From Chryseobacterium sp. S0630 (GTDB lineage: Bacteria > Bacteroidota > Bacteroidia > Flavobacteriales > Weeksellaceae), in the NCBI RefSeq assembly GCF_024158915.1, contig NZ_JAMZGF010000021.1, positions 20,124 through 84,123 of the forward strand: a stretch of 64,000 nucleotides of DNA, in the 5' to 3' direction. Within the stretch, counting starts at the first letter, position 1. Every line of letters starts with the position of its first letter. Position numbers and translations under genes: made by a program. Under the pieces are notes generated by a model. That model made no database searches and was not told where the DNA came from. It saw only the letters and a program-made list of their open reading frames with translations. Of this stretch, positions 27,478-34,910 are shown piece by piece.

Positions 27478-28839
27478 TTATTTTGGTAAAAATTTTTCAT
27501 AAGTTGCTGGGACACCTACCGGCCAGGTACCTGCTTTTACATCCAAATATGCTCCATCCGGGTTCCAGATTGCTTTATCTAATTTTATTTCTTTTTTCCT
27601 GTATTTATTGTAAGTATCCATATCATTTGGATCCGACTGATATGTATCTTTTAAATCTGTTTTAAAATTTTCCCAAGTTGAACCTCCCTCATCATGATCA
27701 GAAGCATAAGTATCCCTATGATTCTGTGTTCCCCATGCATCTTCATATAGTGATCTCCTCATATAGCCATAGACTGTTATTTTACCATGATTAGCCATTT
27801 TTTGTGCCAAGCTTTTATCTTTAAAAGCATTTGTAGTTGTCTCCGAACTTGTTCCGATACCAGTTCTGCATGCATAAGAATAAAATACAGATGTGTTTCC
27901 ATCTAAAAAAACAGCTGGATTAACTTTTGAAAAGCTCTTGGCATCAAGTTCCTGCTTCTCAGCGCCTTTACCTTCGTACCCAAATGCTATTACTCCTTCA
28001 TTTGTTGTATTTCTTACATAACCATGTGAATATGCAAAAATTTCCTTAACTCTTCTTTTATTATCAAAAGCTGTACTATCCCTATTTCCAGAATTAATAA
28101 TATTAACAACATCATCTATTGTAGTAACTCTTATCACTGTTAAGCTCTTATTATGCTTAATTAAATCATTTGTTATTGTTGACAACTGATTTTCGGAATA
28201 TCCATCAGTAAATAAGGCTACCTTAACAAAAGGGTAATTAGGATATTTAGTACGAACTTTTCTGACTGCTTCCCCGGGAAACATTAGCTTATTTGCAATA
28301 TTTGTCGAGTGCTGCTCAGTACCTATAATTATTACTACCTCTTCTTTTATTAAATATACTTCTGCTTTTACATTCGGGCTATATTCTTTAAAAAAGGCAT
28401 ACACTCTCAATTTAGCAATATTTCTATCCTTCGGTACAGCATAAGAAATCTTCTCTTCACCCGTTACCTGTGGTGCATTAGCTATATTGGTATCATCATA
28501 TTGTATCGCCCATTTAAGACTCTTCAATTCTGATTTTGTTGGCGTTCTGTTGTATTGAATGGCTTTAAAAAAATAACTTTTCCCTTTTTCTATAATTTTA
28601 ATCTCTTTTGTACATGCAAAATCTTCATAGCATTTTACAGCCTTTACCTGTAATGGCTTTGTTTGCTCTTTCTCCTGATATTCATCAAATTTCTTTCCTC
28701 CTTTTTTCCCATAAAAGGTGTTTTCCTGAGGAGATTTAAAATCCAGAGTTCCTTTGGAAGCATCTTTCATAATATGCTCTGCTTCCTTGTAAGATCTACC
28801 AAAGACATTTCGTACGATATTTCCGCCTTCGCCTGCCAT
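27478..28839 (-). CDS. Putative type VI effector, caspase-like (clan CD) cysteine protease
   Basis: 453 residues, no signal peptide. The ATG is one base after the vgrG stop. Residues ~62-165 look like an Ig-like domain (PLQVKAVKCYEDF, LKSLKWAIQYDD, NIAKLRVYAFFKEY). Residues ~165-400 have a clan-CD layout: strand VKEIFAYSHGY with His272-Gly273, then strand TSVFYSYACRTG with Ala323-Cys324, 52 residues apart, the spacing and HG/AC signatures of caspases, gingipains and CHAT proteases. An earlier strand-helix unit (FVKVALFTDGYSENQL) fits an alpha/beta Rossmann-like core. I infer a VgrG-delivered protease toxin; its target is unknown. A lipoprotein gene follows at 4 bp. Confidence 0.65.
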   Translation of the reverse strand: MAGEGGNIVRNVFGRSYKEAEHIMKDASKGTLDFKSPQENTFYGKKGGKKFDEYQEKEQTKPLQVKAVKCYEDFACTKEIKIIEKGKSYFFKAIQYNRTPTKSELKSLKWAIQYDDTNIANAPQVTGEEKISYAVPKDRNIAKLRVYAFFKEYSPNVKAEVYLIKEEVVIIIGTEQHSTNIANKLMFPGEAVRKVRTKYPNYPFVKVALFTDGYSENQLSTITNDLIKHNKSLTVIRVTTIDDVVNIINSGNRDSTAFDNKRRVKEIFAYSHGYVRNTTNEGVIAFGYEGKGAEKQELDAKSFSKVNPAVFLDGNTSVFYSYACRTGIGTSSETTTNAFKDKSLAQKMANHGKITVYGYMRRSLYEDAWGTQNHRDTYASDHDEGGSTWENFKTDLKDTYQSDPNDMDTYNKYRKKEIKLDKAIWNPDGAYLDVKAGTWPVGVPATYEKFLPK

Positions 28840-28840
28840 A

Positions 28841-30721
28841 TTACTGCATTTTTACCTGTTTACCACTATTGATAAGCACTTCCTTGGCACTTTCTACATT
28901 AATGGCATCTTTTGTACTGATGTAAGAACCTGCTTCCATATTCTCTGTAATATTTTTAGCAGTAGATTTTCTGCCAGCCTCTGCGGTTTCAATAATATTG
29001 CTTGCTATCAGATTATAATCATCATTAGCCGTTTCAGTGATATCTTCTCCAGCCATAATATTTATATTCCTCTGGGCAGAAGCAATAATGTTTTTCCCGG
29101 CATTGATCTGCACATTTTCTCCGGCTGTGAAGGTGATATTTTTGGGCGCATTCACCACAATATTCCCCTTTCCGTCCATGAGATAAGTATTTCCACTAGG
29201 ATCTTCAATAAAGATGCTTCCTTCCTGATCGTTAAAAATCACTTTATTACCACTTCTTGTCTGAATAGATTTAAGGTGATTATTAATACTTCCTCCCAAT
29301 GCAACCTGTCCGTGGAACATTCCTCCCATAGCAAAGGGAAAATCGGGATGATGGTATTCAAAACCGACCATTACCTGATCTCCTACTTCCGGCACAGCTA
29401 CAAAACCTCTGTTTTGAGTGATCATATCTGTACCTCCTGCATCAGGGCTCATCATTCTGATAAAATGGGTGGTATCCGGATTTTTCTGCCAGTCGAATCT
29501 TACCTGTATTCTTCCCTGGTTAAGGGGATCTGTATTGGAAATAACAGTGGCAACCTGTGGCTCGGCCTTGGGTTGTATAAAATCCGGTTTTGGCATAAAA
29601 CCTGTTCCTTCAGCAATCGCTTCAAAACTACCGTTATAATATCCTCTGGCGTTGACTTCATGAGTCACCTCCGTAATAGTAAGTTTTGTAAAATAAGAAG
29701 TCTGGCTGGTGTCAGGCTTTCGCATTTCCATATCAGCAAGGCAACCTGGATACAGAAAAGGAACCGTAGTATTTCCTGCCACTGTAAATACTTCCACAGC
29801 AGCACTTCCGGCAGCACTTTTCTGAGAATCGCTTACATCCACAAACATATTGGCATTGATAGGTACGGGAGACAGAGAAGGTGTTTTAAAGATGGTATTG
29901 TTAAGCTCATAAGCTTTTGAAGGGATTTCTCCCAGATGCCTGATATTATTTTCTGAGCCCTCCATTTTAGTATGACTGCTGCTGTTATATCCAAAAAACT
30001 GAGGATTGGTATGAACAGCATTCAGTTCTACCTGAACATCTGTAGCATTGCTTCCATAAACAAGCTTGATCGGTTTTTCCGAAGGTGGAAGTTTTCCGAA
30101 ATGAAGTACTTCCCCATCATAGTAAAACTGTTCTCCGTAGGCTTCGGCTGTTCTTGCAAGATAGTTATAATGGGTCTCGTTATATTGTGAGCTATAATTG
30201 ATATAGCTTTTATTCTGTGTATCTACTCTGAAATCAAATTTTTCTGTTCCCAGAGCTTCTTTAAGTATTTTGTTGGCAATAATTCCTGTATTAACGGTCT
30301 GATCACCTCCAAAACTTTGAGTATGGGGAGCAGCATCCATCAAAATGGTAGGGCTTTGGCCTCTCAGGACAATATTTCCCAGACTCATTTTTTCCTGGCT
30401 GAATGCGGCTTTGGTGATTACTCCTACAAAAGTTCTTTCCGGGCTTTCACTTTCATAATCTTTATATTTGAAAACAATGGTAATTCTTTTTCCCAAAAAC
30501 TGACGGGCTTGTTCCAGTGTGTGGTTTTGAGCTTCCCCAAGAGAATCATGGGCCAGAATAAGTTCAAAATTGTGATGGCGTCTCGCACTTTGCTGTAGGC
30601 GGAAATGCTTGAAGTGTTTGATTATTTTGCCTTCAATCACAATATCCAGTTTTACCACACGGTTGATTCCGGGAATATGATTCTCAGAAATCTTATCGGA
30701 ATTCGAGGCATTTTTATTCAT
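28841..30721 (-). CDS. vgrG: Type VI secretion tip protein VgrG
   Basis: 626 residues. It forms the trimeric spike that carries effectors through the Hcp tube. Residues ~20-390 are the gp27-like base (KFRLQQ-type start, NYSSQYNETHYNYLARTAEAYGEQFYYD is the typical late segment). Residues ~400-480 are the gp5-like OB fold (PQVATVISNTDPLNQGRIQVRFDW, VPEVGDQVMVGFEYHHPDFPFAMGGMFHG). The C-terminus is a repeated beta-helix (FTAGENVQINAGKNI, INIMAGEDI, VLINSGKQV). One base separates it from the effector gene. Between it and hcp lies a terminator-like hairpin, which would let hcp be made in excess. Confidence 0.95.
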   Translation of the reverse strand: MNKNASNSDKISENHIPGINRVVKLDIVIEGKIIKHFKHFRLQQSARRHHNFELILAHDSLGEAQNHTLEQARQFLGKRITIVFKYKDYESESPERTFVGVITKAAFSQEKMSLGNIVLRGQSPTILMDAAPHTQSFGGDQTVNTGIIANKILKEALGTEKFDFRVDTQNKSYINYSSQYNETHYNYLARTAEAYGEQFYYDGEVLHFGKLPPSEKPIKLVYGSNATDVQVELNAVHTNPQFFGYNSSSHTKMEGSENNIRHLGEIPSKAYELNNTIFKTPSLSPVPINANMFVDVSDSQKSAAGSAAVEVFTVAGNTTVPFLYPGCLADMEMRKPDTSQTSYFTKLTITEVTHEVNARGYYNGSFEAIAEGTGFMPKPDFIQPKAEPQVATVISNTDPLNQGRIQVRFDWQKNPDTTHFIRMMSPDAGGTDMITQNRGFVAVPEVGDQVMVGFEYHHPDFPFAMGGMFHGQVALGGSINNHLKSIQTRSGNKVIFNDQEGSIFIEDPSGNTYLMDGKGNIVVNAPKNITFTAGENVQINAGKNIIASAQRNINIMAGEDITETANDDYNLIASNIIETAEAGRKSTAKNITENMEAGSYISTKDAINVESAKEVLINSGKQVKMQ

Positions 30722-30780
30722 AGTGATTAGGTGTTTTTTTCAGAACTTTATTTGGAATAAACAGTCGTTCTATAAGGTTA

Positions 30781-30826
30781 AAAAAGGCAGAACAGCTTCC
30801 CTTGAAACGGATGTACTATTCTGCCT
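30781..30826 (-). terminator. Terminator/attenuator between hcp and vgrG
   Basis: On the minus strand a GGCAGAATAG arm and CTGTTCTGCC arm pair (9 of 10), followed by a T-run at 30785-30781. It lies directly after hcp, so only part of the transcripts would continue into vgrG. Confidence 0.8.
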
Positions 30827-30848
30827 GATATTTAAATTCTGAATATGC

Positions 30849-31253
30849 TTAAGAAGGCCATGCTCCGAAGTAAGAAGAATTCCCCAGATCTATCTGTTCT
30901 GCACTTACCACAAAACTGATATACATACTGTTGTCATCTACAGCATCGAAATCTACCTCATGCTGGATTACATAACCATTGTTCCACTTCAATGTTGTTA
31001 ATGTTCCTTCTTCGTGAGATTTGTTGAAAGTAATCTCTCCTACAGTAGGCTTATACTTTCCGTTCAGTAAACTTTCCAGGATGTCTGATTTATCAGTAGC
31101 TTCCACTGTAATTTTGATAAGCGCGTTGGAAGGATCTGATGCTACACGCCCTGATACGTCTGTAGCTCTTGATACGCTATAGTTAAGTTTTAATAGCTTT
31201 TGTCCTTCTCCGTTGTTGAATTTTAAAATTCCTCTTGAATTTCTTTCTGCCAT
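30849..31253 (-). CDS. tssD: Type VI tube protein TssD (Hcp), Bacteroidota type
   Basis: 134 residues, the usual length of the Bacteroidota TssD family. It polymerises into the tube that carries effectors. Seen: an all-beta protein with LKFNNGEGQKLLKLNYSVSRATDVSGRVASDP, and VIQHEVDFDAVDDNSMYISFVVSAEQIDLG, both typical of this family. It starts the cargo operon, under a consensus promoter at 31306-31333, and has its own terminator. No tssB, tssC, tssK or clpV is in the window, so it must work with a machine encoded elsewhere. Confidence 0.93.
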   Translation of the reverse strand: MAERNSRGILKFNNGEGQKLLKLNYSVSRATDVSGRVASDPSNALIKITVEATDKSDILESLLNGKYKPTVGEITFNKSHEEGTLTTLKWNNGYVIQHEVDFDAVDDNSMYISFVVSAEQIDLGNSSYFGAWPS

Positions 31254-31305
31254 GATTGTAAATTTTAATGGTTAATGTATTGTGATTGTTTGCTTTCTAT
31301 ATCAC

Positions 31306-31333
31306 CAAATATAGATGTATTTGCAAAAAACAA
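31306..31333 (-). promoter_or_regulatory. Promoter of the type VI cargo operon (TTG-N17-TATATTTG)
   Basis: On the minus strand TTG is at 31333-31331 and TATATTTG at 31313-31306, consensus sequence and spacing. The hcp ATG follows after a leader of about 45 bases. Confidence 0.8.
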
Positions 31334-31723
31334 ATAGCGTTTATTATTAAATTTAAAAAAATGTAGTAATAGTACGACTAACACTTGTTAGGTGAATTAT
31401 GTGTTATAAATCAAGTGTTTGCTGTTTTTCATAACTAAAAACAGGATTATTTTATGGTCTGTTTAAAATTGTTTGAAGGGGCAACAATTTAACTCCAAAG
31501 TAATCCTGTAGAAAAATCTTCCGCTCCATCCTTTGTAAGTACAACATTTTTTGAGAAAAAATCTAGATATCAGAGCTGAAAATCTTTTAATAAGGCTCGT
31601 TGAACATTATATTCAAAAAAAAAACAGAAAAAAAATAAATACACCAAAATACTGACGAACAATAGATTAAAACTACAATCCAGCTATACCAGCATATTTA
31701 TTCAAAAAAATTAATCAAAAAAC
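31334..31723. other. AT-rich non-coding gap between hcp and tRNA-Phe copy 2
   Basis: No open frame with support. One short perfect inverted repeat, AACACTTG (31380-31387) and CAAGTGTT (31412-31419), lies 47 bp or more upstream of the hcp promoter and could be an operator. Otherwise nothing recognised. Confidence 0.5.
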
Positions 31724-31754
31724 TTGCGTGGTATTATAAAATATTATACTTTTG
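31724..31754 (+). promoter_or_regulatory. tRNA-Phe promoter, copy 2 (TTG-N20-TACTTTTG)
   Basis: TTG at 31724-31726 and TACTTTTG at 31747-31754, same 20-base spacing as copy 1; the following 24 bases are also identical to copy 1. Confidence 0.85.
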
Positions 31755-31795
31755 CATCACTTTAAAACAACGAAGTAATAAACGAAAACATAAAT

Positions 31796-31868
31796 GGTTT
31801 CTTAGCTCAGTTGGTAGAGCAATGGATTGAAAATCCATGTGTCCCTGGTTCGATTCCTGGAGAAACCA
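31796..31868 (+). tRNA. tRNA-Phe (GAA), copy 2
   Basis: All 73 bases are identical to 18032-18104, including the GAA anticodon. It is in the same orientation, 13,764 bp downstream. Confidence 0.97.
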
Positions 31869-31872
31869 CTTC

Positions 31873-31903
31873 AAAACCTCTAATTTATTTTAGAGGTTTT
31901 TTT
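31873..31903 (+). terminator. Terminator of tRNA-Phe copy 2
   Basis: AAAACCTCTAA (31873-31883) pairs with TTAGAGGTTTT (31890-31900), followed by TTT. It is nearly the same hairpin as after copy 1, with a changed loop. Confidence 0.9.
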
Positions 31904-31974
31904 GTTTTTTAATATAACTTCTTTTCAGCAATCTCTAAACTTGGGATTTATCAACTGTTAAATCTGATTTGATG

Positions 31975-32667
31975 TTAATGAATTGAGAATTTGTAAATAG
32001 TTGAATGCTTATATACATTATTAGGCGTCAGTATTGGTGATGGAAAATGGGATTGGTTAATTGCATCGGGAAAATTCTGTGTTTCCAAACAAAACGCCTC
32101 TCTTTCCTGGTATAGGTGATCTTCTTTTCCTTTTATATTTTTTATCCAATTAGCAGTATATAACTGCAAACCCGGCATAGTGGTAAATATTTCCATTTTT
32201 CTCCCTGACAGCGGTTCTATAACAGTAGCTACTAAATCTAAACGATGCATAGGGTGTCTTAAAACAAAATTATGATCATATCCTTTTCCAATCGTAAGCT
32301 GATCATGATCCGTATCAATTCTGTCTCCAATACCTGTTATGAAAGTAAAATCAAACGGAGTATTTTTTACAGTTAAAATTTCACCTGTCGGTTCAAGGTT
32401 TTTTGTAAGAGGAGTGTAAAAATCAGCCTCAATCTGCAATTGATGGTTATTTATTGTTCCACTTCCCTCTCCCGCCAAGTTAAAATAAGAATGGTTTACC
32501 AGATTGAGTATAGTTTCCTGGTCTGTTGTCCCTGAATAATCTAACCGTAATTCATTATTTTCACTAATGGAATAAGTTACCGTTACAGATTCTGTACCAG
32601 GATAACCCTCTTCCCCGTCAGGAGAAGTGTATTGAAAAAATGATGTAGTATCGGTGTAGTAGATGTT
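31975..32667 (-). pseudogene. galM: Aldose 1-epimerase (galactose mutarotase) remnant, N-terminal part missing
   Basis: The minus-strand frame is open from 32667 (after an in-frame TAA at 32668-32670) to the stop at 31975. It reads YTSPDGEEGYPGTESVTVTY, then NELRLDYSGTTDQETILNLVNHSYFNLAGEGSG, and ends with IYKFSIH: this is the middle and C-terminal part of GalM, about 230 residues of an expected 350 or so. The first ~120 residues with the N-terminal substrate His region are absent, and there is no proper start codon. The frame from an internal TTG (32478) yields only 167 residues. It lies between tRNA-Phe copy 2 and the LytTR regulator and seems to be a remnant of an older gene cut at a rearrangement. 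Confidence 0.8.
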
Positions 32668-32737
32668 TTATATTGTTTTGATTAATAATTTTCACATTTG
32701 AGATTTATTAATCACAAAAAGATCGAAATGTAAAAAA

Positions 32738-33499
32738 TTACTTATTCAGCCAGCTTAAACATTCGGCGATTTGCATTTTACTGATAAAAATCTCAGTATT
32801 TACTTCCGGTTCCGGTGAGAGCCTAAGTTCTACTTTCTGGCTGGAATGTTTGATAATTTCTGAAACTGCGTCTTTATTAATGATAAACTTGCGGTTTATT
32901 TTAAAGAAAATTTCAGGATTCAGCTTTTGAATAATATCTTTAATGGTATCATCATAAATATAGGTCTGATGATCTTTAGTAGTGAGGAAAAGGTATTTCC
33001 CGGAGGCAAAAAAATAAGCGGCGTTATGTTCATCTATTGATTTGAGTTTATTCCCCTCTCTTACCATAAAACGTTTCATGACCTCATCGCCTGCCTGTCG
33101 AAGGGATGAAATAGACTTAAGAACCGGTTCAGGGTCGAAATTATTTCTTATGGAAATAAATTTTTGTAAAGCTTTATGCAAATCTTCTTCCTCAAAAGGC
33201 TTCAGAAGATAATCAATGGTGAAATGTCTGAAAACCCTCATCGCGTATTCATCAAATGCAGTAATGAAAATAATCGGGGTAAAAAGCTCTATCTGTTCAA
33301 AAATTTCCAGGCTCATTCCATCTCCAAGATGAATATCCATAAAAATAAGATCTGCCGAATCTTTCTCAAAGAAATCAATTGCCTGTTTTTTGGAACGAAG
33401 AATAACAGTCTCTGTAACAGGGACAATGTTCTGTGTATCTAAAAGATTTTTCAGATAATTCACAGCCAGCAGCTCATCTTCTATAATGGCAATTTTCAT
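32738..33499 (-). CDS. LytTR-family response regulator
   Basis: 253 residues from ATG 33499. Residues 1-~120 are a receiver domain: IIEDE (acidic pocket), phosphoacceptor Asp55 in IFMDIHLGD, and YLLKPF with the conserved Lys. Residues ~150-253 are a LytTR DNA-binding domain (FFASGKYLFLTTKDHQTYIYDDTIKDI, FFKINRKFIINKDAVSEI). The open frame runs 36 codons further upstream, but a consensus promoter with -7 box at 33507-33514 excludes that start. The promoter leaves about 8 bases to the ATG, so the mRNA may be leaderless. The likely partner is the LytS-type kinase at 40950-42533, on the far side of the SusCD operon. Confidence 0.92.
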   Translation of the reverse strand: MKIAIIEDELLAVNYLKNLLDTQNIVPVTETVILRSKKQAIDFFEKDSADLIFMDIHLGDGMSLEIFEQIELFTPIIFITAFDEYAMRVFRHFTIDYLLKPFEEEDLHKALQKFISIRNNFDPEPVLKSISSLRQAGDEVMKRFMVREGNKLKSIDEHNAAYFFASGKYLFLTTKDHQTYIYDDTIKDIIQKLNPEIFFKINRKFIINKDAVSEIIKHSSQKVELRLSPEPEVNTEIFISKMQIAECLSWLNK

Positions 33500-33506
33500 A
33501 ACGATG

Positions 33507-33534
33507 CAAAAGTACAAAAAAACCGCTGAAACAA
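33507..33534 (-). promoter_or_regulatory. LytTR gene promoter (TTG-N17-TACTTTTG)
   Basis: TTG at 33534-33532 and TACTTTTG at 33514-33507 on the minus strand, consensus. The ATG at 33499 is 8 bases past the box. The -33 part overlaps the terminator hairpin of the susD-like gene. Confidence 0.8.
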
Positions 33535-33548
33535 TTAAGTTCAAGCGG
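33523..33548 (-). terminator. Terminator of the SusC/SusD operon
   Basis: CCGCTTGAAC and GTTTCAGCGG arms (33548-33539 and 33532-33523) pair at 8 of 10 and are followed by seven T on the minus strand. It overlaps the promoter of the LytTR gene. Confidence 0.8.
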
Positions 33549-33578
33549 CTTCCTCTGTATTGAATTTGATATGAAGTT

Positions 33579-34898
33579 CTATAAATTAGGGTTATTCTTC
33601 TTCGCACTCATTGGATATTCAATGGTATATCGCGGATCATTCTGCTGAAGAATATACTCTTTACCACTAATCGTGTGGCTTATTTTTTTCTGATTTGCTC
33701 TTCTTAAGTCGAACCATCTTTGACCTTCCAAAGCAAATTCTCTGAATCTCTCATCCAGAATAAAGGTCATAAATGCTGCAGAATCCATTGAGTTTACTGC
33801 ATTTTGTACTGAAGTATATCCATCCGGAGTATATCTGTTTTTTAATACTTTCAGAAGTGTTTCTTTAGCTTCTGCCAGTTTATTCAACTTTAATAATGCT
33901 TCAGATTTTATAAAGTACTGTTCAGCTGTTCTGAAAGATACTTTAAATTCTAAGCTTCCTCCTTTGGTGACTTTATACTTACTACCATTTTTTTCAAAAT
34001 ACATGCCAAACCTTTTATCTGTAGTAGAATTGTATGAAGAAATCAATTCCGGAGATGCAAAAGATAAGTTCTTTATAGAGTTATCCCATGTATTATCCAA
34101 AGCCATGATAGACTCCGGAGAAGCATAATGGTTGGGTGGTGTGTTGACAGTATTTAAATTGCTCAAATCTCCTTTTACTGCCAATACCTGATCTGCATAG
34201 TTTAAAGCTTTATTCCAGTCTCCTTCATATAGCGCAGCTCTTGCCTCAAATGCCAGCAATGCTGTTTTTGAGAATCTATAATTGACTCCCAGTGCCTGCT
34301 TCTGCTCCACCATCAGATCCTCAGCCTTTTTAAGGTCTGCGTGAACCTGTGCATATACTTCCTGTACAGAAGATGGCTTCAATACCTGCTCAAGATCAAT
34401 TTCAAGATTGATAGGAACTCCTCTGTCTGTAGAAGCCGTAGCACTGTTGTATGGCTTTCCGTATAAATTCACCATATCAAAATACAGGTAAGCACGAAGG
34501 GCATACGCTTCTGCTAAAATCTGGTTCTTTTCCGGAGAATCCTGCATGGTTTTGCTTCCTTCATTGATAATCTGATTCAGATAAAAGTTCACGGAATAAA
34601 AGCTTACCCATGGGAATTCCGTAGATGCCTGATCATTGTTTGCGTCTTTCCACATCGCAATTTCACGATAGGAAATAAAATCTGCTGAATTATCATCAAT
34701 ATTCACCTCATCAGTACGAAGTGCCACCAGTGATTTGTGAACAGGATATTTTGAATATGCAGATGTAAGTACTTTTCTGTAGTCTTCAGCAGTGGTAGGA
34801 ATCACTTTTCCTTCAGGCTGAATATCTAAAAACCTGTCGCATCCGATACTGATAAAGCTGATTGCTGCAAGTGCTATGATTGCTGTAATTTTTCTCAT
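33579..34898 (-). CDS. RagB/SusD family nutrient-uptake outer membrane lipoprotein
   Basis: 439 residues from ATG 34898; a TTG three codons upstream is the weaker choice. Lipoprotein signal with lipobox Cys in ISIGCDRFL. SusD features: DRFLDIQPEGK at the mature start, TPR-like helices with AEAYALRAYLYFDMVNLYGKPY, and the C-terminal FILDERFREFALEGQRWFDLRR. It caps the SusC barrel on the cell surface and captures the substrate. It starts 12 bp after the SusC stop and ends with a terminator. With an adjacent metalloprotease, a peptide substrate (as for RagAB) is more likely than a glycan; this is inference. Confidence 0.95.
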   Translation of the reverse strand: MRKITAIIALAAISFISIGCDRFLDIQPEGKVIPTTAEDYRKVLTSAYSKYPVHKSLVALRTDEVNIDDNSADFISYREIAMWKDANNDQASTEFPWVSFYSVNFYLNQIINEGSKTMQDSPEKNQILAEAYALRAYLYFDMVNLYGKPYNSATASTDRGVPINLEIDLEQVLKPSSVQEVYAQVHADLKKAEDLMVEQKQALGVNYRFSKTALLAFEARAALYEGDWNKALNYADQVLAVKGDLSNLNTVNTPPNHYASPESIMALDNTWDNSIKNLSFASPELISSYNSTTDKRFGMYFEKNGSKYKVTKGGSLEFKVSFRTAEQYFIKSEALLKLNKLAEAKETLLKVLKNRYTPDGYTSVQNAVNSMDSAAFMTFILDERFREFALEGQRWFDLRRANQKKISHTISGKEYILQQNDPRYTIEYPMSAKKNNPNL

Positions 34899-34910
34899 TT
34901 TTCTCAAGTT

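Noticed and set aside
18032..31868. Integrative element or prophage between the two tRNA-Phe genes
   Set aside because: No integrase, transposase, relaxase or phage structural genes; Hcp, VgrG and DUF4280 are of type VI secretion kind. The repeats are whole tRNA genes with promoters, not short att sites.
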